Below are positions 35,495 through 43,541 of a stretch of DNA of 50,832 nucleotides, piece by piece. Where the stretch lies: positions 1 through 50,832 of the forward strand of contig NZ_JABXKJ010000123.1 of assembly GCF_017115085.1 (NCBI RefSeq), read 5' to 3'. The position numbers and the translations under genes are program-made. The DNA is from Nostoc sp. NMS7. Lineage in GTDB: Bacteria; Cyanobacteriota; Cyanobacteriia; Cyanobacteriales; Nostocaceae. The notes beneath the pieces are model-generated. The model was not told the origin of the DNA. It saw only the letters and a program-made list of their open reading frames with translations, and made no database searches. Position 1 is the stretch's first letter, and every line of letters begins with the position of its first letter.

Positions 35495-37723
35495 ATGAGT
35501 CAAACATGTCGCATCTCCAAAACCTGTGCTTGTCGCAATGTTGCACGCTGCCGGACTGAGGAGGCAGGTAAGCTCTTTCTCTGGTTCCCCGTTCCACATA
35601 CTCTGCAAAAAGTTACCTCCTACCTACAGCAGTTTGCCCTTAAGTATGAACTGATGCACGAGCGACCAGGTTTAAGTTTGGACTGTAAACCCGGACAGTC
35701 GCTAAAAATTGCGCGTAACCTAGCCAAACTACTTGCACCGAGAGAATTAAAAGAGACGCAAGTCCTTTTCATTCGAGGCGCTATGCAACCTCAAATTCAG
35801 GATTTTAGTGACATAGCCTCATTACAACGCTTCATTAAGTTGAACCAATCCGACTGGCTGGTTGAAATGCTGGCAACGGAGCGATTCACCAGTTACTTGC
35901 AACCAATTGTCTCAATTAAGGATACATCGCAGATTTTTGGATATGAATCGCTCTTGCGGGGACTGGATGAACAAGGCAATATATTGCTACCGAAACCAAT
36001 TCTGGAGTTAGCAACCGAAGCCGGACTCCTACCACAACTTGACCAAGTTGCTCGCCTGAGCGCAATTACTCAAGTCAGTCGCTATCAAGTAAGTGGGCAC
36101 ATCTTCATCAATTTTGCACTAACGTCACTTTATGACCCCGCTTTTTGCCTACGTAGTACGGTAGAGGCAATTGATGCTGCGGGCATTTCCCATGATCGGG
36201 TTGTTTTTGAAGTCGTGGAGTCAGACAATCCTCAAGATTTAGACCATCTCAAGACGGTGCTGCAATACTACCGGGATGCTGGGTTTTTAGTTGCCCTTGA
36301 TGATCTGGGTTCTGGCTATTCCAGCCTAAACTTGCTACATCAGTTACGTCCAGACTTTATCAAGCTGGACATGGAGTTAATTCGAGATGTGCATCAAGAT
36401 GTTTACAAAGCTTCGATTACCGAGAAGCTTCTAGAGATTACTCAAAACTTAAATATCCAGACTGTTGCGGAAGGAATTGAGTGCATTGAGGAACTGAACT
36501 GGCTGCGAGAACGAGGTGCAAATCTTGCTCAAGGCTATTTGATTGCTAAACCCAATGCAGTGCCTCTGACTATAACCCCTCAGTTTGATCCGATCACATT
36601 AACTGTAGCATCAGCAAATTCTCAGGTAGTTAAGCAGCAGGTTCAACACCAAAGCGAGTCTGAGCGAATTGTCGCGGCTGTGACACAGCGCATTCGAGAA
36701 TCGCTAGAGTTAGACGAGATTTTGCAAACCACAGCAGCCGAAGTACAACAACTGTTTGAGATAGACCGAGTACTGATTTATCAGTTTAAGCCAGACTGGA
36801 GTGGTTTAGTTGCTGTAGAATCCTTAGCAGAAGGCTGTATGTCCATCCTGGGATTTCACGTTATGGACACATGCTTTAAATCCACGCATGCAAGTTACTA
36901 TCAACAAGGCAATACTAAAGCGATTGAAGACATTGAAACTGCGGGACTATCGCCATGTCATATTGATATGCTTCGGAGTTTGCAAATCCGGTCAAACCTG
37001 ATAGTACCCATTTTGCACCAAGACCGTTTGTGGGGACTATTGATCGCTCACCAATGCTATCACCCCAGACAATGGCAGCAATCTGAGGTTAATTTGTTTA
37101 AGCAGTTAGCAGGTCAAGCTGCGATCGCTATTCAGCAATCAGAACTTTACCACCAATTACAACAAGTAAACCAGGAATTACAGCGCCTTGCCTCTTCGGA
37201 TGGTCTAACCCAAGTGGCAAATCGACGCTGCTTTGATGACACGTTCACCGTAGAGTGGCAACGGTTGGCACAAGAGCAAGGCTCACTATCTTTGATTTTG
37301 TGTGATGTCGATTACTTTAAGCTTTACAACGATACGCATGGACATTTGGCAGGAGATGATGCACTCAGACAGGTTACCAAAGCAATCTCTCAGACAGTTA
37401 AACACCCTGTTGATTTAGTTGCTCGTTATGGTGGAGAAGAGTTTGCAGTCATTTTGCCGAATACTGATATTCAAGGGGCGATCGCAGTTGCAAGAGATAT
37501 TCAGACCAATGTGAGTAGATTACGAATACCTCATTTGCATTCTGATGTCAATGAATTCATCACCTTAAGTTTTGGTGTGTCAACCATCACTCCTCATAGC
37601 CAATTATCTCCTGCAACCTTAATTGCTGCTGCTGACCAGGGACTCTACCAGGCAAAAGCACAAGGAAGAAATTGTGTGGTACAGATGGACTGTGAGGATG
37701 CTGATGTTAGATATCTCCTTTAG
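35495..37723 (+). CDS. EAL - cyanobacteriochrome-type GAF - GGDEF c-di-GMP protein
   Basis: A 742-aa cytoplasmic light-sensing candidate that may both make and break cyclic di-GMP. After a cysteine-rich N-terminus (CRISKTCACRNVARC) comes an EAL phosphodiesterase domain (about 122-360): YESLLRG in place of EALLR, FINF, FEVVES, LDDLGSGYSSL, IKLDMELIR, AEGIE and QGYLIAKP are all present. Then a GAF domain (about 390-550) with Cys488-His489 in the bilin-binding position and Asp458-Thr-Cys460-Phe461, the DXCF motif; the two cysteines are 28 residues apart. The last domain (about 565-742) is a GGDEF cyclase with intact GGEEF (646-650) and DVDYFKLYND; the RxxD inhibition site is absent. Both enzymatic domains keep their key residues. 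Chromophore binding is inferred. Confidence 0.9.
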   Translation: MSQTCRISKTCACRNVARCRTEEAGKLFLWFPVPHTLQKVTSYLQQFALKYELMHERPGLSLDCKPGQSLKIARNLAKLLAPRELKETQVLFIRGAMQPQIQDFSDIASLQRFIKLNQSDWLVEMLATERFTSYLQPIVSIKDTSQIFGYESLLRGLDEQGNILLPKPILELATEAGLLPQLDQVARLSAITQVSRYQVSGHIFINFALTSLYDPAFCLRSTVEAIDAAGISHDRVVFEVVESDNPQDLDHLKTVLQYYRDAGFLVALDDLGSGYSSLNLLHQLRPDFIKLDMELIRDVHQDVYKASITEKLLEITQNLNIQTVAEGIECIEELNWLRERGANLAQGYLIAKPNAVPLTITPQFDPITLTVASANSQVVKQQVQHQSESERIVAAVTQRIRESLELDEILQTTAAEVQQLFEIDRVLIYQFKPDWSGLVAVESLAEGCMSILGFHVMDTCFKSTHASYYQQGNTKAIEDIETAGLSPCHIDMLRSLQIRSNLIVPILHQDRLWGLLIAHQCYHPRQWQQSEVNLFKQLAGQAAIAIQQSELYHQLQQVNQELQRLASSDGLTQVANRRCFDDTFTVEWQRLAQEQGSLSLILCDVDYFKLYNDTHGHLAGDDALRQVTKAISQTVKHPVDLVARYGGEEFAVILPNTDIQGAIAVARDIQTNVSRLRIPHLHSDVNEFITLSFGVSTITPHSQLSPATLIAAADQGLYQAKAQGRNCVVQMDCEDADVRYLL

Positions 37724-37807
37724 CACCAGTCTCCATTTTCTCTGCCAATTATCGTGAATACAGATCACAAATTTAATGACAGAGCTGGTGACTTGATTGC
37801 TCTTTTG

Positions 37808-37830
37808 AATCTAAAATCTAAAATCTAAAA
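37808..37830. repeat. Tandem heptamer repeat AAATCTA
   Basis: Three tandem AATCTAA/AAATCTA units just before the GTG start of the formamidase-like gene. This is a typical long tandemly repeated repetitive-type heptad of Nostoc-like genomes; a related run lies at 22306-22325. Confidence 0.7.
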
Positions 37831-37834
37831 TTGT

Positions 37835-38800
37835 GTGACTCACTACATTTTAAAAGCCTCAAAAGAAACCGTGCATTTAGGCGGTTTCTCCCATCTGCTA
37901 GAACCAGCACTCATTATCGACTCTGGTGATACAGTTGACGTAGAAACTTATACTGGTTACTACGTTTATGAGAAAGCACCACCAGAGTTTCTCACACCAG
38001 AATTTCTCGACATCTGCCAAAATCTTTTACCAGAACGCAAAATTGCTGGGGGGCCGCATTTACTCACAGGGCCGATTTATGTGCGCGATGCCCAACCAGG
38101 GGATGTTTTAGAAGTACAATTAGATGCGATCGCACCTCGTTTACCTGTCGGCTTCAATGCCATTCGTACAGGTTGGGGAGCTTTACCAGATCAGTTTACT
38201 CAAGCTGCTTTGAAATTCATTCCGCTAGATTTAGCAAACAATATCGCGGAATTTCCGGCAGGTGCTGGTATAAAAATTCCTCTCAAGCCGTTTTTTGGGA
38301 TTCTTGGTGTCGCTACTCCAGAAACCTCTCGAACTTCTGTCCCCCCAGGTTCTTACGGCGGTAATATCGACAATCGGGAATTACAAGCTGGTTCTCGTTT
38401 ATTTTTGCCGATTTTCGTACCAGGTGGATTATTTTCTATTGGTGATGGACATTCGGCACAAGGAGATGGCGAAGTAAATGTCACCGCCATTGAAACTTCG
38501 ATGAATGGTAAAATTACTCTTAAACTTCGCAAGGATTTACAACTGACAACACCAATTGCCGAAACTCCAACTGATATCATCACAATGGGTTTTGCTCAAA
38601 CCTTAGATGAAGCATTGGAACTGGCTTTAAAAAACATGATTAATTTTCTGGAACGCTTCATAAATTTGTCGCCAGAAGATGCTTATGTATTGTGTAGTTT
38701 AGCTGTGAATTTTCACATTACTCAAGTTGTGAACAGTCCCCAAAAAGGTGTGCATGGAATGCTCCCAAAATCCATCTTTTCCCAGAAAATTAATTTATAA
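37835..38800 (+). CDS. Acetamidase/formamidase family protein
   Basis: A 321-aa amidase of the FmdA/AmdA family, which hydrolyses formamide or acetamide to ammonia and the acid. Characteristic stretches: GPIYVRDAQPGDVLEVQLD, GWGALPD, PPGSYGGNIDNREL and LFLPIFVPGGLFSIGDGHSA followed by QGDGEV, where the metal-binding histidine and acids lie. It starts with GTG at 37835; no ATG in frame gives the conserved start. It stands alone, 34 bp before the disrupted permease. The true substrate is not certain; other short amides are possible. Confidence 0.9.
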   Translation: MTHYILKASKETVHLGGFSHLLEPALIIDSGDTVDVETYTGYYVYEKAPPEFLTPEFLDICQNLLPERKIAGGPHLLTGPIYVRDAQPGDVLEVQLDAIAPRLPVGFNAIRTGWGALPDQFTQAALKFIPLDLANNIAEFPAGAGIKIPLKPFFGILGVATPETSRTSVPPGSYGGNIDNRELQAGSRLFLPIFVPGGLFSIGDGHSAQGDGEVNVTAIETSMNGKITLKLRKDLQLTTPIAETPTDIITMGFAQTLDEALELALKNMINFLERFINLSPEDAYVLCSLAVNFHITQVVNSPQKGVHGMLPKSIFSQKINL

Positions 38801-38824
38801 TTTCCAATCTAGTAACCATTTTTT

Positions 38825-39246
38825 ATGTCTAATATCTTTATCCAACTGTTGTTAATCGGTTTAGTTTCTGGCATTGCTGGTGGAATGTTTGGTATCGGTG
38901 GTGGCGCAATTATGATTCCGGCAATGGTGTTAGTGCATTAGAGGTAGGTTGGGTGGAGCGGAGCGCAACCCAACAAATATCAGGATGTTGGGTTACGCAA
39001 AGCCTCCACCCAACCTACAATTTTTTTGCTCAAATTTTGCCAATCGGCATTTTAGCTGCCTTAGTTTACCAGCGCAACGGTAATCTTAATATCAAATATG
39101 CCCTGATTATTGCAGTTGGTTTAATTGTGGGTAACTTCTTCGGGGCATTGTTTGCAAATCAGCCATTTATTAGCAGTGAGTTAATGAAAAAGCTGTATGG
39201 TATCTTTGTGTTAATGATCGGTATTCGTTATTTACTGTCAAATTGA
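38825..39246 (+). pseudogene. TauE/SafE-type permease gene, disrupted by a MITE
   Basis: The N-terminus (MSNIFIQLLLIGLVSGIAGG, MFGIGGGAIMIPAMVL) is the first membrane segment and glycine motif of the TauE/SafE sulfite/organo-anion exporter family. It stops at 38939-38941. After a 75-bp element (38944-39018) the protein resumes in another frame (AQILPIGILAALVYQRNGNL, then ALIIAVGLIVGNFFGALFAN) and runs to its natural end. About ten to fifteen residues between the parts are missing. This small form (about 120 aa) is a half-size permease. It is now non-functional unless the parts are expressed separately. Confidence 0.85.
38944..39018. repeat. 75-bp MITE inserted in the permease gene
   Basis: Perfect 15-bp terminal inverted repeats: GTAGGTTGGGTGGAG (38944-38958) and CTCCACCCAACCTAC (39004-39018). 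Inside, GCGCAACCCAACA and TGTTGGGTTACGC pair with one mismatch, so nearly the whole element folds back. This GTAGGTTGGGT type is very common in cyanobacteria. The flanks show no obvious duplication. Confidence 0.85.
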
Positions 39247-39275
39247 AGAGTTTAATTAAGCTTCAGCTTTTTCTT
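39244..39275 (+). terminator. Possible terminator after the permease remnant
   Basis: TGAAG (39244-39248) and CTTCA (39261-39265) flank a loop with an inner TTTAATTAA, followed by GCTTTTTC. A weak stem with a T-run. Confidence 0.4.
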
Positions 39276-39469
39276 AAAGGAGGAGGGGAAAAAGTTGATG
39301 GCAGTATAGTTAAATACCTCCACCATTTCTTGAGCCAACTTTTAGCAAGTGTTCGCTAAACACGTACAATAATGGTCGGTTGTTACCCACACCAGTCTGA
39401 TTGTTATTAGTCAGAATGTAGTGGTGCAATATATTGCACTCTTACAAAAGCTAAATACAGAGGTAGACT

Positions 39470-39652
39470 ATGTTTCCTTTTTGGGGTAATACCTGTTATG
39501 GAAGCGAACCCATTTCGCACAAAGCTAGCTTAGAGCGGAAATTAAAATTCTTGATTTGGATGCGAGATGATTTAGAGTCCAAACTGGCTGGTATTAATGC
39601 TTCTATTGATACCATTCGGCAGCAGATAGAACGCTCAAATTCAGCTGTTTAG
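39470..39652 (+). CDS. Small coiled-coil hypothetical protein
   Basis: A 60-aa protein (MFPFWGNTCYGSEPISHKAS...LERKLKFLIWMRDDLESKL... IRQQIERSNSAV) whose second half is a heptad-like helix. The ATG at 39470 is preceded by AGAGGT. It looks like one of the short conserved cyanobacterial helical proteins, but I cannot name it. Stand-alone between the permease remnant and the pentapeptide gene; the 270 bp after it hold nothing I recognise. Confidence 0.65.
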   Translation: MFPFWGNTCYGSEPISHKASLERKLKFLIWMRDDLESKLAGINASIDTIRQQIERSNSAV

Positions 39653-39923
39653 AACTTAGTTCTTGCAGACATTTGTAACTCTTTTGTGACTGGGCGCTGT
39701 AAATGGGCTGCATCAGTGTTGTAGGCTGTGTGCAGCGCTCTGTCACGAAGTGGCGTATAAAAGAAAAAGAGGCAGTCTTGAAAAACGAAGCCCAGGCTTT
39801 TGTGCTAGTGACTGGTAGAACTAACCCTGAATATTTAACTCCAGATAGAGAGAAAGTAAGCAGAGTTGATTAATACCTTGAAGTTAGAGCCGTAATCGTC
39901 TGAAAGCGCCAAAACTTATAGAA

Positions 39924-40619
39924 ATGAAAAATATTATCTCGATTGGTTGGAATAGCTGGTTAAAACGCCACAAAGAATCTATTTTACTATTTGACTCAAT
40001 TGCTGCCGCTAGTGAGATTGCCCTTATGCTTAACGGTCAGTGGGATGGCTGCAATGGTGTGATTATCGCTAAATGTGATGAGATAGCTGTTAACACTGCG
40101 TCCTTACTATTGGAAGCTACATGGTGTTATCAAGGCGCTTCAAAAGCTGTTTTAGACAGAGTAACAGCTGATGAAATTTTACGCCGTTATGCAATCGGAG
40201 AAAGAAATTTTGTTAATGCTAATTTGAGGTGTGCAGTACTTGCATCAGTGAATCTGAGTGGAATTAACCTAAGTTATGCAAAGCTGAGTTGGGCAGACCT
40301 AAGTCAAGCCAATCTCAGTAAAGCTGATTTCACAGCAGCAGACCTAAGCCAAGCTAATTTAAGTGGAGCCGACCTGATTTCGGCATACCTAATGAGGACA
40401 AACCTAAAAGGGGCAGACCTGCAACAAGTTTCACTGAGGGGGGCTAACCTAACTAGCGCCTGTTTAAGTGAAGTTAACCTGACTCATGCAGATTTAACAG
40501 GAGCCAATTTAGCACTAGCAGACTTAAGAGGGGCAAATTTTCACGAATGCAATTTGAGAGGGGCTAACCTAACAGGTGCCTTGTTTATTGAGAGTGACTT
40601 GGCTTTTGCTCTCCAATGA
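39924..40619 (+). CDS. Pentapeptide-repeat protein
   Basis: A 231-aa protein. Residues 1-90 form a separate N-terminal domain (WNSWLKRHKESILLFDSIAA...TASLLLEATWCYQGASKAV), rich in helices. From about residue 97 the chain is tandem A(D/N)LxX pentapeptides (ANLRCAVLASVNLSGINLSY, ADLSQANLSKADFTAADLSQ and on), about 25 units, which fold as a right-handed quadrilateral beta-helix. Function in cyanobacteria is mostly unknown. There is no signal peptide, so it is probably cytoplasmic. Confidence 0.9.
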   Translation: MKNIISIGWNSWLKRHKESILLFDSIAAASEIALMLNGQWDGCNGVIIAKCDEIAVNTASLLLEATWCYQGASKAVLDRVTADEILRRYAIGERNFVNANLRCAVLASVNLSGINLSYAKLSWADLSQANLSKADFTAADLSQANLSGADLISAYLMRTNLKGADLQQVSLRGANLTSACLSEVNLTHADLTGANLALADLRGANFHECNLRGANLTGALFIESDLAFALQ

Positions 40620-40845
40620 TCTCGGCTGGAAGCGAGGATAGCGGCGGGCTGTGACGCTCGTAAGAGTTGTGTTAGCGCCTATAAGAATCTATACGGCTGC
40701 TACTGGTAAAAGCGAGGATTTTGGTGTAGATGCCATAGTTAGAGGTTGAATGGGAAGAATTCGCCAATTCATCTGCATTATCCTGTTTTCAGGCGATCGC
40801 TATTTGCTACCTTTAGTATTTTCTTTAGAAACTTTTTCTAAGATT

Positions 40846-40953
40846 ATGGCGAATTGGTCAGACTCTTATCTTGGCAAGTTACGACAAGTTGTAGGTGAGC
40901 GCCTACTTCTGTTATTTGGCGCACGCGTAATTATCGAGGCGGCGAATTTCTGA
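40846..40953 (+). pseudogene. N-terminal fragment of a NUDIX hydrolase
   Basis: Reads MANWSDSYLGKLRQVVGERL, LLLFGARVIIEAANF and stop. This is the conserved beginning of a group of NUDIX hydrolases (SYLGKLRxxVGxRxLxxxGARxII), but the Nudix box is absent: the frame stops where the protein should continue, five bases before the 3' end of the convergent ABC ATPase gene. The preceding 226 bp hold no gene. Confidence 0.5.
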
Positions 40954-40957
40954 TGTT

Positions 40958-41692
40958 CTAAAGCATTTTTTCCAAGAACTGCTTGGCGCGATCGCACTGA
41001 GGATTTTGGAAAAATTCGCCAGGAGTAGTATCTTCTGCTAAACTTCCCTGGTCGAGGAACATAATCCGATTGGCAACAACTCTTGCAAAGCCCATTTCAT
41101 GGGTAACGATCGCCATTGTGATTCCAGATAGTGCTAAAGCTTTGATCACTTCCAGCACATCTTTAACCATTTCTGGATCTAGGGCAGAAGTGGGTTCATC
41201 AAACAAAATCATCTCTGGTTCTATTGCTAATGCACGAGCGATCGCTACTCGCTGTTTCTGTCCCCCAGATAGTTTGGACGGATACACAGACACTTTTGCC
41301 TCTAAACCTACCTTAGCAAGCAATTCTAAGCCTTGTTCTTCTGCTTTTTGCTTGTTTATTCCTTTCACCTTTATGGGTGCGTAGGTGACATTTTGCAGCA
41401 CACTCATGTGGGGAAACAAATTAAAATGTTGAAATACCATCACCAAATGTTGGCGCACCTTAGCAATGTTTACCTTGGGATTAGTGATTTCTTGATCGTG
41501 AAAGTAGATTCTTCCTCTGGTGGGTTGTTCTAGCAAGTTTAGGCATCGCAGAAAGGTAGATTTACCTGAACCAGAAGGGCCTAATATGGCAACCACTTCC
41601 CCCTGATAAAACTTAGTGGAAATATCTTTGAGTACGTCGAGTTTGCCAAAGGATTTACATAAGAATTCCGTGCGAATGACTACATTACTCAC
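40958..41692 (-). CDS. Polar amino-acid ABC transporter ATPase (GlnQ family)
   Basis: Cytoplasmic ATPase subunit of an amino-acid importer, 244 aa. Walker A GPSGSGKST, Q-loop VFQHFNLFPHM, signature LSGGQKQRVAIARALAIEP, Walker B MILFDEPTSALDPE and H-loop AIVTHEMGFARVVANR are all intact, and the FFQNPQCDRAKQFL ending is typical of GlnQ/HisP/ArtP-type proteins. Its first eight bases overlap the end of the substrate-binding/permease fusion gene upstream, so translation is probably coupled. In Anabaena the comparable basic/polar amino-acid system has a separate ATPase and a fused binding/permease protein (Bgt type). Confidence 0.93.
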   Translation of the reverse strand: MSNVVIRTEFLCKSFGKLDVLKDISTKFYQGEVVAILGPSGSGKSTFLRCLNLLEQPTRGRIYFHDQEITNPKVNIAKVRQHLVMVFQHFNLFPHMSVLQNVTYAPIKVKGINKQKAEEQGLELLAKVGLEAKVSVYPSKLSGGQKQRVAIARALAIEPEMILFDEPTSALDPEMVKDVLEVIKALALSGITMAIVTHEMGFARVVANRIMFLDQGSLAEDTTPGEFFQNPQCDRAKQFLEKML

Positions 41693-43196
41693 TTTCCCGT
41701 AACCTCCTTTCTAAAGCGGATGCACCCAAAGTCATACCCATTACCAAAACATAGTAGATTAACCCTGCAAATAGCAGTGGTTCAAAATAAATATACTTGT
41801 TTGCACCAACGATTTGGGCGCTGCGTAATATTTCCACTACCCCAATGGTTGAAACCAGTGCGGAATCTTTGAGCAATCCGATAGTTTCATTCACCAATGC
41901 GGGGAGAATGTTCTTTAATGCTTGGGGCAAAATTACATCCCACATCATCAACCAATAGGGAACACCCATAGACATCGCTGCTTCACTTTGCCCTTTATCC
42001 ACCGCCTGAATTCCACCCCTGATGGTTTCCGACATGTAAGCGCCAGAATTCAGAGTAAAAGTTAGCACCCCAGCCTCCAATGCGGAAATGTCATAGCCTG
42101 TAAGCTGGGGTGTTGCGTAGTAAACCAACGCCAACTGTAATAACAAAGGTGTGCCTCGAAAAACAGAGGTGTAGGCGTTAGCAACCCAGGTAAGCGGTTT
42201 GATGCCGAGAATTTTTAATAGAGACAGTATTGTTCCCCAGATTAACCCCAAGGATACAGATAATAGCGTAAACAACAAAGTTAAAGGGATTCCCCGCAGA
42301 ATAAAGGGAATATCTGGAAGAATTCTGGTGAAGTCGAGATTCAATCCGCCTTTGGTAGGAGTCGAGGATGCAGGATTGGCGCTAGTATTCTGTGAAAACC
42401 ACTTGGCTACAAGTTTAGCTAATGTGCCATTGTCCTTCATTTGTTGAAGAACTTTGTTAAACGGTTCTGCTAAAGAAGAACCTTTGGGAAAAGCGATCGC
42501 TGATCCACTTGCCTCCTCTGAGGGAATAATATTAAACTCTAAATCTGGGTTAGCTTGGGCGAATCCCTTAGCGACGGTATCCTCAACAATTGCGGCATCA
42601 ATTCGCCCAGATTTGATTTCCTGAACTACTTCCGGCACTTTGTTGAGTTGCTTTAGCTGAATACCCGCAACTTTTTGAGCAATTTTCTGAGCATTTTGTT
42701 CCTGTATCGTTCCTAGTTGTACCCCAACCTTTTTTCCTAATAAGTCTTGGGACTGCTTTAGGTTGCTACCTTTAGGGGCGACAATCGTATCTTTAGCTTC
42801 GTAATAAATAATTGAAAAATCAATATTTTTCTGACGTTCTGGAGTTGGAGTCATCCCAGCCATTACAAAGTCAGCGCGATTTGCTTGGAGTGCAGGAATT
42901 AATCCATTAAAATCAGATTCCATGATCTGAAGTTTAAACCCTAGTTTTTCAGCAAGGGTCTTAGCAATATCTATATCAAACCCAACGATTTGGCGTAGGC
43001 GTAGCCCGTCGTAGACATCGCCTCCTTTCGTATCATAAAACTCATAAGGAGGATAATCTGGTGAAGTAATCATCGTCAGTGTGTCTTTACCTAAAGATGA
43101 AGCAGCTTTTAGAGAATTGCTATCTCCTGTAATGATGCTGATTCCTACTACTGCTACAAACAGTATTGTTAATAGCCATACTTTTTTTTTCTTCAT
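41685..43196 (-). CDS. Amino-acid ABC transporter, substrate-binding and permease fusion
   Basis: One 503-aa protein: signal/anchor (MKKKKVWLLTILFVAVVGIS), a periplasmic SBP_bac_3 domain (about 38-270: TMITSPDYPPYEF, GFDIDIAKTLAEKLGFKLQI, DFVMAGMTPTPERQKNIDFS) and a HisM/GlnP-type permease (about 300-500) with the EAA-loop ETIRGGIQAVDKGQSEAAMS. Such fusions import glutamine, glutamate or basic amino acids in cyanobacteria. Just before GFDID the peptide VYDGLRLRQ looks like an in-frame insertion, because it is encoded by a copy of the dispersed repeat GCGTAGGCGTAGCCC (42993-43007). The ATG at 43196 begins the signal peptide; the 16 codons before it are not needed. Confidence 0.92.
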   Translation of the reverse strand: MKKKKVWLLTILFVAVVGISIITGDSNSLKAASSLGKDTLTMITSPDYPPYEFYDTKGGDVYDGLRLRQIVGFDIDIAKTLAEKLGFKLQIMESDFNGLIPALQANRADFVMAGMTPTPERQKNIDFSIIYYEAKDTIVAPKGSNLKQSQDLLGKKVGVQLGTIQEQNAQKIAQKVAGIQLKQLNKVPEVVQEIKSGRIDAAIVEDTVAKGFAQANPDLEFNIIPSEEASGSAIAFPKGSSLAEPFNKVLQQMKDNGTLAKLVAKWFSQNTSANPASSTPTKGGLNLDFTRILPDIPFILRGIPLTLLFTLLSVSLGLIWGTILSLLKILGIKPLTWVANAYTSVFRGTPLLLQLALVYYATPQLTGYDISALEAGVLTFTLNSGAYMSETIRGGIQAVDKGQSEAAMSMGVPYWLMMWDVILPQALKNILPALVNETIGLLKDSALVSTIGVVEILRSAQIVGANKYIYFEPLLFAGLIYYVLVMGMTLGASALERRLRESE

Positions 43197-43262
43197 AAAC
43201 TTGATAATTATATAATTTACATTCCGCACCTTAAGGCAATACACTTCAGTTAAGCATTTATT

Positions 43263-43394
43263 CCTTCTCTTCCTTTGCGTCCTTTGCGACGGCAGTCGCT
43301 ACAACGGGGAGCCACTGCGGTGGACGGGTTCCCCGGCATAAAGCAAGTGGCGTGGGAACCCCCGCAACGCGCTGCCTCTCCTTTGCGGTTCGTT
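43263..43394. repeat. Short repeat split by an inserted palindromic repeat
   Basis: CCTTCTCTTCCTTTGCGTCC at the left and CCTTTGCGGTTCGTT at the right belong together as one copy of the pyrimidine-rich repeat seen at 43500-43545. Between them is a palindromic Nostoc-type unit of about 95 bp (GGCAGTCGCTACAACGGGG ... CCCCCGCAACGCGCTGCC). The inserted unit carries the pairs GGTTCCCC/GGGAACCC. The remaining intergenic DNA to 43541 holds no gene. Confidence 0.6.
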
Positions 43395-43541
43395 AAAAAA
43401 ATTGATTTTGACAAAGAGTTTTAGCCTTAACCCAAGAGTATTGCAGCTTAAGGGACTGAGAAATAAAAAAATATCCCAAAGCTGACGCAAAAATCCTCTC
43501 TATTTCTCCTCTCTCTGTGTTCTCTGCGCCTCTGTGGTTCG

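Noticed and set aside
43299..43490. 63-codon minus-strand open frame upstream of panE
   Set aside because: Composed of the split repeat and inserted palindromic unit; LRLKLFVKINFF-type reading is not family-like.
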